A DNA stretch of 64,000 nucleotides from Nocardioides speluncae (GCF_003121585.1 NZ_QEOO01000051.1:62001-126000), one strand, 5' to 3'; counted from the stretch's first letter, positions 31,281 through 40,205 are shown. Program-made: numbers and translations. The notes: a model not told the origin generated them from the letters alone.

Positions 31281-34200
31281 GTGGGCTCTTCGACGATGGC
31301 GACGACAACACGCGACGAGATCGTGACGAGCTCGCGCCGGTCGGGACGGGACGCTCCCGGGCGCTGCTGATCACCGCCGGCATCGTGGTCGCCGCGGTGC
31401 TGTTCACCGCGGCCTTCGCCGGCTTCTGGACCGACCGGCTGTGGTTCGACGCGGCCGGCTACGGCTCCGTGTGGAGCAAGCTGGTGTGGACCCGGATAGG
31501 GCTGTTCGCGGTCTTCGGCCTTCTGATGGCGCTGGCGGTCGCCGGCAACATGATCGCGGCGTACCGGCTCCGTCCGTTCTTCCGGCCGGCCTCCTCGGAG
31601 CAGACCAGCCTGGACCGCTACCGCGAGGCGGTCACCCCGATCCGGCTGTGGATCCTGATCGGGATCGCGGCGCTGATGGGCTTGTTCGCCGGCACCTCGG
31701 CGGCGGGGGAGTGGCGGCAGTACCTGCTGTGGCGCAACGGCGTCCCGTTCGGCACCAACGACCCGGTCTTCAACCGCGACATCGGCTTCTACGTCTTCGA
31801 CCTGCCCTGGCTGCACTTCCTGGTCGACTTCGTGATGGCGGTGGCCGTGGTCTGCCTGCTGGTCGCGGCGGTCACTCACTACCTGTACGGCGGGATCCGG
31901 CTGCAGTCGCCGCACGACCGGCTCTCCGGGCCGGCTCAGGCGCAGCTGTCGATCCTGCTCGGCATCTTCGTGCTGGCCAAGGCCGCCGACTACTACCTGG
32001 ACCGCTACGACCTGCTCACCGACAGCGGCCGGCTGATCGACGGCATGACCTACACCGACGACCATGCGGTGCTACCCGCGAAGAACATCCTGATGGGCAT
32101 CGCGGTCATCTGCGCGCTGCTGTTCTTCCTCAACGTGTGGCGCCGGACCTGGTTGCTGCCGACCGTCGGGCTCGGCCTGTTCGTGCTGTCGGCGATCCTG
32201 CTCGGCCTGATCTGGCCGGGCATCGTGCAGCAGTTCCAGGTGTCGCCGTCGGAGGCCGACAAGGAGGCGCCGTACATCAAACGCAACATCGACGCCACCC
32301 GCGCGGCGTACGACATCGCGAACGTGGAACCCGAGACGTACACCGGCGCGCTCAGCCTGGAGGGGAAGGACCTCGCGACCGAGGCCGGCAAGAGCGACGT
32401 CCGCCTGGTCGACCCGAAGATCGTGCACCAGACCTTCGAGCAGAAGCAGCAGCAGAAGTCCTACTACACCGTCGCCGACGTGCTCGACGTGGATCGCTAT
32501 GAGATCGGTGGCCGAGAGCGGGACGTGGTGCTGGGCGTGCGTGAGCTCGACCAGTCGGGCCTCGCCGACGACAACAAGAACTGGCTCAACCTGCATACCG
32601 TCTACACCCACGGGTACGGCGTGGTCGGCGCCTACGGCGACCAGAAGCAGACCACCGGTGATCCGGTCTGGGCCGAGGCCGAGGAGCCGCCCGTCCACGA
32701 GCTGAGCAAGTCCGCCGAGGACTACAACCCGCGGATCTACTACGGCGAGCGGAGCCCCAGCTACTCGGTGGTCGGAAAGGCGTCCGAGGGCGCCGACGAC
32801 GTCGAGCTGGACCGCCCCTCCGCGACGGAGGAGGACGAGGAGGCGGGGACCAACAACACCTATGACGGCGCGGGTGGGGTCTCGCTCGAGAGCTCGTTCA
32901 ACAAGTTCCTGTACGCCGTGAAGTTCGGTGAGGCGAATCTGGTGCTCTCCGAGCGGGTCAACGACAACTCCAAGATCCTCTACGACCGCGACCCGCGGGA
33001 GATGGTCGAGAGGGTCGCGCCGTGGCTGATCGTGGACCGCGACCCGTTCCCCGTCGTCGCCGACGGCCGGATCGTGTGGGTGCTGGACGGTTACACGAGC
33101 ACCGACCGCTACCCGCTGTCCGAGCGTGGCTCGTTCGAGGACATGACCGACGACGCCCTGGATACCACGTCCGAGTTCCGGACGCTGCCGACCGACGAGA
33201 TCAACTACCTGCGCAACGCCGTGAAGGCCACCGTCGACGCCTACGACGGCACCGTCACCCTCTACGGCTGGGACGAGACCGACCCGATGCTGAAGGCGTG
33301 GATGAGCGCCTTCCCGGACACGGTCAAACCGAAGTCGGAGATCCCGGAAGCGATCGAGAGCCACCTGCGCTACCCCGAGGACCTGTTCAAGGTGCAGCGC
33401 TACCAGCTCGCGAAGTACCACGTCACCGACGCCGCCGACTTCTACGAAGGTCGCGACCGCTGGGACGTCCCGGAGGACCCGGAGATCGACGGCCGCCTGC
33501 AGCCGCCGTACCGGGTCTCAGTGACGCTGCCCAACGAGGAGGGCGAGGGTGTCGGCACCCCGGAGTTCTCGCTGACCTCGGTCTTCGTGCCGAACAAGCG
33601 CAGCAACCTGGCCGGCTTCATGGCCGTGGACTCCAACGCCACCTCCGACGGTTACGGCAAGCTGCGGATCCTCAGCGTCAGCGACGAGGGGACTCAGAGC
33701 CAGGGCCCCGGCCAGGTGGCCAACGACTTTAGCGGCGACAAGGCCGTCCGCGACGAGCTGTTCACACTGCAGCAAGGGGCGACGGTGACGTACGGCAACC
33801 TGCTCACCCTGCCCGTCGCCGATGGCTTCATGAACGTCCAACCCGTCTATGCGACCCGTGGTGGCGGCGCGGGTGCGTATCCGCAGCTGTCGAAGGTCCT
33901 GGTCGCCCTGGGTTCGTCGATCGGCATCGGCAACGACTTCAACGAGGCGATCCAGAACGCGCTCAGCGTCGACGGCACCACACCCCCGGAGGAGGATCCC
34001 GAGGATCCGGGCGAGGAGCCACCGGGCCAGGAGGACCCGCCCGCCGGTACGCCGCAGGCCGAGGCGATCCGCCTGCTCCGGCTCGCCGATGACGAGTACG
34101 CCAAGGCGCGGGCCGCGTTGCGAGAAGGCAACTTCGCTGCTTATGACGCCGCGATCACGAAGGCGGAGCAGTACACGGCCGACGCGCTCGAGGCCCTCGA

Positions 34201-34288
34201 AGGCGCCGAGCCAACCGAGCCAGCCGAGCCGGCCGCGTCCGACGAGAACGCGACCCGCTCACCGGTGGAGTCCTCGAGCACCGGCTGA
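31277..34288 (+). CDS. UPF0182 large integral membrane protein
   Basis: 1003 residues from ATG at 31277 (ATGA overlap). Seven hydrophobic segments occupy about residues 30-320, followed by a large extracytoplasmic domain with the conserved stretches NWLNLHTVYTHGYG, YYGERSPSYSVVG, DGYTSTDRYPLSE and RNAVKATVDAYDGTVTLY. This is the UPF0182 family (Rv3193c type). The C-terminus has a Pro/Glu-rich linker and a final helical repeat (about 930-985). Function unknown; the family is conserved across actinobacteria with the PDZ protease. It is followed by a perfect terminator. Confidence 0.95.
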   Translation: MSGLFDDGDDNTRRDRDELAPVGTGRSRALLITAGIVVAAVLFTAAFAGFWTDRLWFDAAGYGSVWSKLVWTRIGLFAVFGLLMALAVAGNMIAAYRLRPFFRPASSEQTSLDRYREAVTPIRLWILIGIAALMGLFAGTSAAGEWRQYLLWRNGVPFGTNDPVFNRDIGFYVFDLPWLHFLVDFVMAVAVVCLLVAAVTHYLYGGIRLQSPHDRLSGPAQAQLSILLGIFVLAKAADYYLDRYDLLTDSGRLIDGMTYTDDHAVLPAKNILMGIAVICALLFFLNVWRRTWLLPTVGLGLFVLSAILLGLIWPGIVQQFQVSPSEADKEAPYIKRNIDATRAAYDIANVEPETYTGALSLEGKDLATEAGKSDVRLVDPKIVHQTFEQKQQQKSYYTVADVLDVDRYEIGGRERDVVLGVRELDQSGLADDNKNWLNLHTVYTHGYGVVGAYGDQKQTTGDPVWAEAEEPPVHELSKSAEDYNPRIYYGERSPSYSVVGKASEGADDVELDRPSATEEDEEAGTNNTYDGAGGVSLESSFNKFLYAVKFGEANLVLSERVNDNSKILYDRDPREMVERVAPWLIVDRDPFPVVADGRIVWVLDGYTSTDRYPLSERGSFEDMTDDALDTTSEFRTLPTDEINYLRNAVKATVDAYDGTVTLYGWDETDPMLKAWMSAFPDTVKPKSEIPEAIESHLRYPEDLFKVQRYQLAKYHVTDAADFYEGRDRWDVPEDPEIDGRLQPPYRVSVTLPNEEGEGVGTPEFSLTSVFVPNKRSNLAGFMAVDSNATSDGYGKLRILSVSDEGTQSQGPGQVANDFSGDKAVRDELFTLQQGATVTYGNLLTLPVADGFMNVQPVYATRGGGAGAYPQLSKVLVALGSSIGIGNDFNEAIQNALSVDGTTPPEEDPEDPGEEPPGQEDPPAGTPQAEAIRLLRLADDEYAKARAALREGNFAAYDAAITKAEQYTADALEALEGAEPTEPAEPAASDENATRSPVESSSTG

Positions 34289-34311
34289 GCCGACCGCGAG
34301 GAGAGTCGACC

Positions 34312-34350
34312 AAAGGGCCCGAACCCACCGGCCGTGGGTTCGGGCCCTTT
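34312..34350 (+). terminator. Perfect 16-bp terminator after UPF0182
   Basis: AAAGGGCCCGAACCCA (34312-34327) pairs with TGGGTTCGGGCCCTTT (34335-34350) around a 7-nt loop; the arm itself ends in CTTT. Confidence 0.95.
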
Positions 34351-34414
34351 GCTGCTCGCCGAAGTGGCGCAAGGTTCGGCCCGAGGTGCGCCGGCCGCGT
34401 CGCGCACCCCCGAT

Positions 34415-34443
34415 TTGGTCGCAGTCCCAGCATCACGTAACCT
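34415..34443 (+). promoter_or_regulatory. Promoter of the initiator tRNA gene
   Basis: TTGGTC (34415-34420) and TAACCT (34438-34443) with a 17-bp spacer, 12 bp ahead of the mature tRNA 5' end. Confidence 0.65.
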
Positions 34444-34455
34444 TGGGTTCACCGA

Positions 34456-34529
34456 CGCGGGGTGGAGCAGCTCGGTAGCTCGCTGGGCTCATAACCCAGA
34501 GGTCGCAGGTTCAAATCCTGCCCCCGCTA
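34456..34529 (+). tRNA. Initiator tRNA-fMet (CAT anticodon)
   Basis: The 74-nt gene has a complete cloverleaf. The acceptor stem is CGCGGGG with CCCCGCT, so position 1 is an unpaired C facing U, the initiator hallmark. The anticodon stem carries three G-C pairs (GGG...CCC) around CTCATAA, also diagnostic of initiators. The T arm is GCAGG-TTCAAAT-CCTGC. The discriminator is A, and 3' CCA is not encoded. Its last 26 bases reappear in degenerate form at 40176, suggesting use as an integration site. Confidence 0.97.
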
Positions 34530-34532
34530 CAA
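34504..34532. other. Putative island attachment site, left (tRNA 3' end)
   Basis: The T-arm to acceptor end of tRNA-fMet (CGCAGGTTCAAATCC, then TGCCCCCGCTACAA) is matched at 40176-40205 with three substitutions and one inserted G. The two copies bracket about 5.7 kb. No integrase gene lies between them. Confidence 0.55.
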
Positions 34533-34535
34533 AAT

Positions 34536-34569
34536 GACGAGGCCCGGACCAACTGGTCCGGGCCTCGTC
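34536..34569 (+). terminator. tRNA-fMet terminator
   Basis: GACGAGGCCCGGACCA (34536-34551) pairs with TGGTCCGGGCCTCGTC (34554-34569), leaving a 2-nt gap, 7 bp after the tRNA. In the opposite direction it could end the minus-strand dehydrogenase operon. Confidence 0.88.
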
Positions 34570-34592
34570 GCATTTGGTCTCTGACCCGCAGT

Positions 34593-36788
34593 CTAGGTGG
34601 CTGTGCCGGGCGGTCGTGAGGTGTCGAGGAGTTCGTGGACGGCGTTCACGATGTCGCTCTCGCCGAGGAGCACAGTCTCGGCCGCAGGTCCGAGCGGGAT
34701 GAAGCTGTCGGCGCTGGTGACGCGGGAGAGCCGGCCCTGGTATCCGGCGTCGACCAGAGCCGCGACGACGCCCTCCGAGACGCCCCCGCTGTGCCGGGTC
34801 TCGTCGACGACCAGGACCGCCGCGAACTCGTCGGCGACCGAGGTCAGGGCCTCGACCGGGAGCGGCGCGAGCCAGCGCAGGTCGAGCACCGTGGACTCCA
34901 CGCCGTTGCCGGCCAGCGTCATGGCCGCTCGCCGGCTCAGGTGCACCCCGTTTCCGAAGGTGACGAGCAGTACGTCGCGCCCGTCGCCGTACCGGCCGAT
35001 CTCGCCGAGCGGGGTGCTGGGCACGTTGGGCGCCGGGTACGACGCGGTCCACTCGCCGTCGCCCGCCTCCAGGAGATCGCGGGTGTGATAGCGCGCGATG
35101 GGCTCGAGGAACACGCACACGCGGCCGTCCTCGCGCGCTAGGTGGAAGCAGGTCCGCAACAGGCCGGGTGCCACCTCCGGGTGGCTCGGCACGGCCAGCA
35201 ACAGGCCGGGGATGTCTCGCAGTACGGAGACCGAGTTGTCGTTGTGGAAGTGACCGCCGAACCCACGCTGGTAAGCCAGCCCGGCGACCCGGACGACCAT
35301 GCCGTTCTGGTACTGCCCGTCGGAGAAGAACCGCAGGCTGGCGGCCTCGCCCCGCAGCTGGTCCTCGGCGTTGTGCAGGTAGGCGAGGTACTGGATCTCG
35401 GGCATGGGCACGTAGCCCGCAAGGGCCGTACCGAGCGCGGTCCCGAGGACGGTCTGTTCGTCGAGCAGGGTGTCGAAGACCCGATGGCCGCCGAAGCGCT
35501 TCCGGAGCCCGCGGGTGACGCCGTACACCCCGCCCTTGACGGCGACATCCTCCCCGAACACCAGCGCTTCGGGATGGGCGCACATGAGGTCGGTGAGGGT
35601 GGCGTTGACCGCTTGCGCGAGAGTCATCGGCGGCCCATCTTCGGGCAGGCGGCCGCGCCAGGCCCGGAGCCGACTCTCCTGCGTGACTCTGTGGGTGACC
35701 GAGGTGCGGGCGGGCAGGGTGAGCGGCGCCATGACCGCCTCCCTGCTGGCGAGCTGCTCCTCGTCGAGCGCCTGCTTGGCCCCGTCCATGACCGTCCGCC
35801 GGACCGTTTCGTACCGCTCCAGGATCGCGGTCGGCGACATCGCGCCGCGGCGGACCAGCGCCAGTGCGGTGTGGAGGACAGGGTCTCGCGCGTAGTCGGC
35901 CAGGATCTCGCTGCGGGAGCGGTAGGCGATCTCCGTGTCCGACCCGGCGTGGCCCATGAATCTGACCGTGCGCAGGTGGAGTACGCCGGGCTGGCGGCTC
36001 TCGCGGACGCTCGCCAAGGCCTCGCTGACCACGGACAGCAGCGACTCGGGATCCGCGCCGTCCGCTTCCCAGTACCGCAGACCAGGAAGTCGCTGGAGCG
36101 CGGCGGCCGGCCAGCCGCTGGGAGACCTGGTGCTGATCCCGATCCCGTTATCCTCGCACACGAAGAGGACCGGGCACGGGATTGCGCGGTGGCGCAGGTA
36201 AGCGGCCGCGTTCAGCGCTCCGGTGACCGTGGAGTGGTTCGCGGAGGCGTCACCGAAGCTGCACAGCACGACGGCGTCGACCGGCCACACGTGCCCGACT
36301 CCCGTGACTCGGCTGAGGTCGAGGGCGTAGGCGAGACCCACTGCCCGAGGAGGGTGAGACCCGATCGTCGAGGTCTGGGGAATGATGTTCAGACCCGGGT
36401 GGCCGAACACCTTGTGCCGACCGCCCGACATCGGATCGCTCCTCGCCGAAGTCAGGCTGGCGAGCACATCTCGGACGGCGTCACCCCTGCCCGCGCGGGC
36501 AGCGCGCGCGGCGTAGAACCCACCGGATCGATAGTGGAGGAGAGCCGGGTCGTCCACCCTCGACAGGAGGCCGAGGGCGGCGTTGCCTTCGTGACCCGCC
36601 GAGCCGATCGTGTAGTGGCCCTTGCCCTGCGACTGGAGCCACCGGGCCGCGAAGTCGAGATGGCGGCTCTGTGCCTGGGCCTCGAACAGGTCGAGTAGTA
36701 CGTCGGTGTCTGCGCCAGTACGTCGGCTGGCCGAGCCGGCGCTTTGCGCGCGGAGCACACGGACGAAGTGCTCGTCGATCGTCTCCAC
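34593..36788 (-). CDS. Fused alpha-beta 2-oxoacid dehydrogenase E1 (thiamine diphosphate)
   Basis: 731 residues from GTG at 36788, with AGGAG 8 bp before. The N-terminal half is E1-alpha-like, with TIGSAGHEGNAAL and the thiamine diphosphate motif beginning GDASANHSTVTGALN and ending in CEDN. The C-terminal half is E1-beta-like, with ALVFGEDVAVKGGVYGVTRGL, LLDEQTVLGTALG and TRHSGGVSEGVVAAL. Fusion of both subunits is known for some branched-chain-type E1 enzymes. No E2 or E3 gene is in the window, so it must borrow partners or act as a non-oxidative decarboxylase or ligase. It is the last gene of the island operon. The substrate is unknown. Confidence 0.85.
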   Translation of the reverse strand: METIDEHFVRVLRAQSAGSASRRTGADTDVLLDLFEAQAQSRHLDFAARWLQSQGKGHYTIGSAGHEGNAALGLLSRVDDPALLHYRSGGFYAARAARAGRGDAVRDVLASLTSARSDPMSGGRHKVFGHPGLNIIPQTSTIGSHPPRAVGLAYALDLSRVTGVGHVWPVDAVVLCSFGDASANHSTVTGALNAAAYLRHRAIPCPVLFVCEDNGIGISTRSPSGWPAAALQRLPGLRYWEADGADPESLLSVVSEALASVRESRQPGVLHLRTVRFMGHAGSDTEIAYRSRSEILADYARDPVLHTALALVRRGAMSPTAILERYETVRRTVMDGAKQALDEEQLASREAVMAPLTLPARTSVTHRVTQESRLRAWRGRLPEDGPPMTLAQAVNATLTDLMCAHPEALVFGEDVAVKGGVYGVTRGLRKRFGGHRVFDTLLDEQTVLGTALGTALAGYVPMPEIQYLAYLHNAEDQLRGEAASLRFFSDGQYQNGMVVRVAGLAYQRGFGGHFHNDNSVSVLRDIPGLLLAVPSHPEVAPGLLRTCFHLAREDGRVCVFLEPIARYHTRDLLEAGDGEWTASYPAPNVPSTPLGEIGRYGDGRDVLLVTFGNGVHLSRRAAMTLAGNGVESTVLDLRWLAPLPVEALTSVADEFAAVLVVDETRHSGGVSEGVVAALVDAGYQGRLSRVTSADSFIPLGPAAETVLLGESDIVNAVHELLDTSRPPGTAT

Positions 36789-36815
36789 GATGCTGCTCCT
36801 GTCGGCGTACTCGGC

Positions 36816-37421
36816 TCAGGCGGTGAGCGCGGGTCCGATCCAGCGGCGGACCAGGGAACGGAGTTGGTCATCGGTCCGCGGTGGGGCGGCCGGAAACTGG
36901 AGCAGCGATATGAACAGTCGCATCAGGACCTCCGCCAGGCTCGCGAGCTCCTCGTCCGAGGCTACGCCGGCCTCCTCCCAGTCGACCGGCACGTTGCGGA
37001 GGATGCGCGCGCCCACCTGGAAGGCTTCCGAGGACGTAGCGCCGGCCGTGAAGAAGTCCGTTTCGCTCGCCTGGACGAGCAGGCTCAGGTAGCGCTCGTT
37101 GGGGACGGTGCGAACCGCGAACACGATTGACTCCACCGCGACGTCCTGAGCGGTGTGGAAGCCGGAAAGATGCTGCTCCATCCGCTCGGCGAAGTCGTCG
37201 ACGCCGGCTTGGGCCACGGCGCCGAGGATGTCATTCAGACTCGGGTAGTACCGGTACACGGTCTGACGGGTTACGCCGAGCTCGTTCGCGACATCGGACA
37301 GGCTGACCTTGGCCAGCCCGGTGCGGTCGATGCACGCGGTCGCCGCCTCGACGATGCGTCGCCGCGCGGCATCCTCGGTGCCGGGAGGGTTTCCTTGCCA
37401 ACCGTGATGTCCCATAGGCAT
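36816..37421 (-). CDS. TetR family regulator of the island operon
   Basis: 201 residues from ATG at 37421. The HTH region RTGLAKVSLSDVANELGVTRQTVYRYYPSLNDILGAV (about 31-67) is a standard TetR N-terminus. The C-terminal ligand domain is typical in length but gives no specificity. It is encoded inside the operon, 21 bp after the membrane protein gene and 27 bp before the dehydrogenase gene. The TCATACA/TGTATGA palindrome over the operon's -10 (40090-40116) is its most likely operator. Confidence 0.9.
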   Translation of the reverse strand: MPMGHHGWQGNPPGTEDAARRRIVEAATACIDRTGLAKVSLSDVANELGVTRQTVYRYYPSLNDILGAVAQAGVDDFAERMEQHLSGFHTAQDVAVESIVFAVRTVPNERYLSLLVQASETDFFTAGATSSEAFQVGARILRNVPVDWEEAGVASDEELASLAEVLMRLFISLLQFPAAPPRTDDQLRSLVRRWIGPALTA

Positions 37422-37442
37422 AGCGTGGCGGACGACGGGGTG

Positions 37443-38561
37443 TCAGGTCAGTGCGGGGGACTGCGCCCGACTGTGCGTTCGGTACATGGCGGTGAGCAGC
37501 AGTACGGCGCCGGCGAAGCAGGCGAGGGCGTAGGGGCCGCTGCCCGTCGGCGTACCGTCACTCGTGAGTCCACCATGGGCGCCGAGATAGGCGGGCAAAG
37601 CGGTGATCCAGAACAGAGCCATCCCGCCCAGATACAGCGCTGGGTAGTACCGCGAGAACGACGCCAACGGCTCCAACGGCTCGTGGTTGGCCCGGTACTC
37701 CCGAACGACGATGAACGCCCCGGCCAACCACACCACGGCAAGCTCGACGCCGAGGATCCAGGCCTGGGCAGAGGTGTTCGGGTCGTCCCCGCCGAAGAGA
37801 CTCGACGGTATGCCAGCGATCGCCATCGTCGGCGGGGTCAGGATGCCCGCCAGCAGAACCCGCAGCGCGAGCGAGGTGCCGTGCCGGGGCCGTCCGTCGG
37901 CCCCGGTTCCGCCGGTGAGCCGCACGACCAGGTAGGTCATCGCGCCCATCGAGACCGATGCGAACAGTACGACGCTGTTCATCGGCACCGACGCCATCAT
38001 CGGATGGTTGACCAGCGTGTTGTCCTGGTTCCAGGCCCACCACTTGAGCTGGGGTCCGATCTGGTCGAACACCTCGTAGAACACCTGGCAGGCGAAGGCC
38101 ACGGCGACCGCCCCGGTGGCGGCGCCACGGTTCTTGAAGATGCCGAGGGCGCGGATCAGCTCGTAGGCGAGCTGGCTGATGGCGGGATAGAAAGCGACGA
38201 TGTACAGGGGCAGGCGGTCCCACATGAACTGAACCGTGAACTGGTTGTGCGCGAAGATGAACCCGTACTGCTTGTCCAGGCCGAACCACTCCGGGAAGTA
38301 CAACGGCGGCTCGGTGACGAAGAGGTACACCAGGGACGTGAACCACAGCGCGAGGTTGGTCGGGTCCCCCTGCCGGTATCGCCGCCACGCGTGCACCAGC
38401 GCAAAGACCGCGCCGCCGATGATGAGAGCCTCGAGGACTGGCATCGACCAGTGCGCGAGATCCCACGGCGCGCGTACCGAGACCACGGTCGACACGTCGT
38501 GGCAGTCGAATCCCAGCTCGCGGGTGACCTGCTCCGCTGCGGGCTCGCAGGTCGAGCTCAT
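37443..38561 (-). CDS. Multi-pass membrane protein, unknown function
   Basis: 372 residues from ATG at 38561, overlapping the stop of the FAD enzyme gene by 4 bp, so translation is coupled. Eight or nine hydrophobic segments are visible. Notable polar-in-membrane stretches are SLVYLFVTEPPLYFPEWFG, AHNQFTVQFMWDRLPLYIV and FDQIGPQLKWWAWNQDN. I do not recognise the family with confidence. The size, topology and position next to an FAD oxygenase recall AveC-like membrane enzymes (spiroketal formation in avermectin), but that is a layout resemblance only. A membrane-bound tailoring enzyme or transporter is possible. Confidence 0.7.
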   Translation of the reverse strand: MSSTCEPAAEQVTRELGFDCHDVSTVVSVRAPWDLAHWSMPVLEALIIGGAVFALVHAWRRYRQGDPTNLALWFTSLVYLFVTEPPLYFPEWFGLDKQYGFIFAHNQFTVQFMWDRLPLYIVAFYPAISQLAYELIRALGIFKNRGAATGAVAVAFACQVFYEVFDQIGPQLKWWAWNQDNTLVNHPMMASVPMNSVVLFASVSMGAMTYLVVRLTGGTGADGRPRHGTSLALRVLLAGILTPPTMAIAGIPSSLFGGDDPNTSAQAWILGVELAVVWLAGAFIVVREYRANHEPLEPLASFSRYYPALYLGGMALFWITALPAYLGAHGGLTSDGTPTGSGPYALACFAGAVLLLTAMYRTHSRAQSPALT

Positions 38562-40069
38562 CGGGCGCTCGCAGTCACCGGGGAGGCGCCGCCGCCGGGC
38601 ATGGAGTAGTCGGTGGCCGGTGGCTCGGCCTGTGGATCGAACCCGAACGGGACGCGATGGCGACCCAAGGCGGAGCGCACTTGGTAGCGCAGCAGACCTG
38701 CGAGAACCCGAGGGCTCTTCAGCATGTCGCCGATCGGCTCATCCAGGTTGAACACCCTGGCGAAGTGCTGGTCGACGACGTCGTCCTCGCGCGCTGCGCC
38801 AACGATGAACCGGAACGCCGGATCGCTGAGCGCCGCCACGATCCGGCGCCGCCACTCAGGCAGCTGCTCGGTCCCGACCGCGCATTCGTACCCCCGGTCC
38901 CGGGCCATAGCCAGGCCCCACGGAACCTTCAGGCGGGTCCGCTGTGCGGTCAACAGGCGAGCGTAGAACCCGGCGTCCAGCTGGCTGCCTTGCTCGGTGG
39001 CGATCGCCAGCTGGTCCCTGAGGAGAAGCGCGGAGCTGGATGCCGAGCTCAGTCCCTGGGCGTAGAACGGGTTGAACGCGCAGATCGAGTCGCCGACGAA
39101 GACCAGGCCCCGGGGCGGGTGCTGCCAGCGGTCGTAACGGCGCCACTTGTTGCCGGTCGCCCGGGTCAGGTGGACCTCGGACGTCGGTGTGCTGCGGTCC
39201 ATCGCGGCCGCGAACACCGGCGTTCGAACCCGCCTGGCCGACGCCACGAACTCCTCGGTAGTCCGCGGCATGGCAAGCCCCCAGGAACCCATGCACGCGA
39301 TCGCGCGGTTTCCTTCGATGGGGAAGAAGTTGACGAGGTACTCGTGCTCGGGCGGGTGCTCGCCCTTGCCCTCGGTCGGCATGATCACCAGGTGCTTCCA
39401 CCACCAGGACTCGGGACGTTCCGAGGCGGAGGGCAGGTCGTACCAACGCGAGGTGTAGGTGACCTTGGCGTCAAGAGTCTGGACGGGCGCTGCTGGCCAC
39501 CCTGCCGCGACGAGCCATTCGCCGACGGCTGACCCCCGGCCAAGGGCATCGACCACGATGTCCGCCTCGACATGGTCCTCGCCGGCTGCTGTTGCGAAGC
39601 GGACGCCCGTGACCTCCCCGTTCGGTGTGCCGCCACCCCGGGTCGCAAGGCCTCGGACGGTCACGCCCTCACGGACGGTGACGTTCTCGTGGCGCCGAAC
39701 GTGGTCCCGAAGGACCCGCTCGATGAGGATCCGGGAGCTGTAGATCATGGTCATCGAGCTGCTCTTGCGGGCCGACCATCCTTCGCCCTGGAGGTAGCCC
39801 GCGTCCATCGACGGCATCAGGTGAAGTCCGCCGCGGGCGATCAGCTCGTCCTCGAATCCAGGGAAGAGCTCGTTGATCGCACGCCGACCGGAGTTCAGCA
39901 GGAAGTGCGGATGCTTGCTCTGCGGGACGCCCCTCCGGTGCTCGGCCTCGGCGGGGAGGTCGTCGCGCTCGAGGACGAGCACGCGCTCGAAGTGTCGGGC
40001 TAGTGCCCCTGCTGAGCACACTCCGGCAGCACTGCCGCCGAGCACCACGGCCGTCGTCCCAAGCTTCAT
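38558..40069 (-). CDS. FAD-dependent oxidoreductase/monooxygenase
   Basis: 503 residues from ATG at 40069; an ATG at 40093 lies on the operator and lacks a ribosome site. The FAD-binding loop is VVLGGSAAGVCSAGALARHF at about 9-28. There follow an Arg/Glu-rich substrate region (GVPQSKHPHFLLNSGRRAI), VEADIVVDALGRGS (the DG-like motif), and FVGDSICAFNPFYAQGLSSA, the second FAD-binding motif GD with downstream Pro. This is the layout of group A flavin monooxygenases and geranylgeranyl reductase-like enzymes. It is the first gene of the island operon. The substrate is unknown, probably hydrophobic given the membrane partner. Confidence 0.85.
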   Translation of the reverse strand: MKLGTTAVVLGGSAAGVCSAGALARHFERVLVLERDDLPAEAEHRRGVPQSKHPHFLLNSGRRAINELFPGFEDELIARGGLHLMPSMDAGYLQGEGWSARKSSSMTMIYSSRILIERVLRDHVRRHENVTVREGVTVRGLATRGGGTPNGEVTGVRFATAAGEDHVEADIVVDALGRGSAVGEWLVAAGWPAAPVQTLDAKVTYTSRWYDLPSASERPESWWWKHLVIMPTEGKGEHPPEHEYLVNFFPIEGNRAIACMGSWGLAMPRTTEEFVASARRVRTPVFAAAMDRSTPTSEVHLTRATGNKWRRYDRWQHPPRGLVFVGDSICAFNPFYAQGLSSASSSALLLRDQLAIATEQGSQLDAGFYARLLTAQRTRLKVPWGLAMARDRGYECAVGTEQLPEWRRRIVAALSDPAFRFIVGAAREDDVVDQHFARVFNLDEPIGDMLKSPRVLAGLLRYQVRSALGRHRVPFGFDPQAEPPATDYSMPGGGASPVTASAR

Positions 40070-40089
40070 CGCTAGTCGCCGCCTCTCAA

Positions 40090-40136
40090 TCATACAAAGA
40101 TGCAGTGAATGTATGAATGTGCTGATGGGATGTCAA
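40090..40136 (-). promoter_or_regulatory. Operon promoter with overlapping TetR-type operator
   Basis: Read on the minus strand, TTGACA (complement of 40131-40136) and TACATT (complement of 40108-40113) are spaced exactly 17 bp, close to consensus. The inverted pair TCATACA (40090-40096) and TGTATGA (40110-40116), 13 bp apart, overlaps the -10 and the start site. The first gene starts 20-35 bp downstream. This is a good repressor site for the TetR protein encoded in the same operon. Confidence 0.75.
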
Positions 40137-40175
40137 GCGTGGGGAGTCGACATGCTGGGGCGAAGGTTCAGCGGG

Positions 40176-40205
40176 CGCAGTTTCAACTCCTGGCCCCCAC
40201 TACAA
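40176..40205. other. Putative island attachment site, right (tRNA 3' end remnant)
   Basis: CGCAGTTTCAACTCC followed by TGGCCCCCACTACAA copies the tRNA-fMet 3' end at 34504-34532, with three substitutions and one inserted base. It is not part of a complete tRNA. It lies just outside the promoter of the island operon. Confidence 0.55.

Noticed and set aside
37443..38561. Firm assignment as an AveC spirocyclase
   Set aside because: Only size, topology and neighbour type are similar; I could not match specific AveC motifs, so the function is left open.
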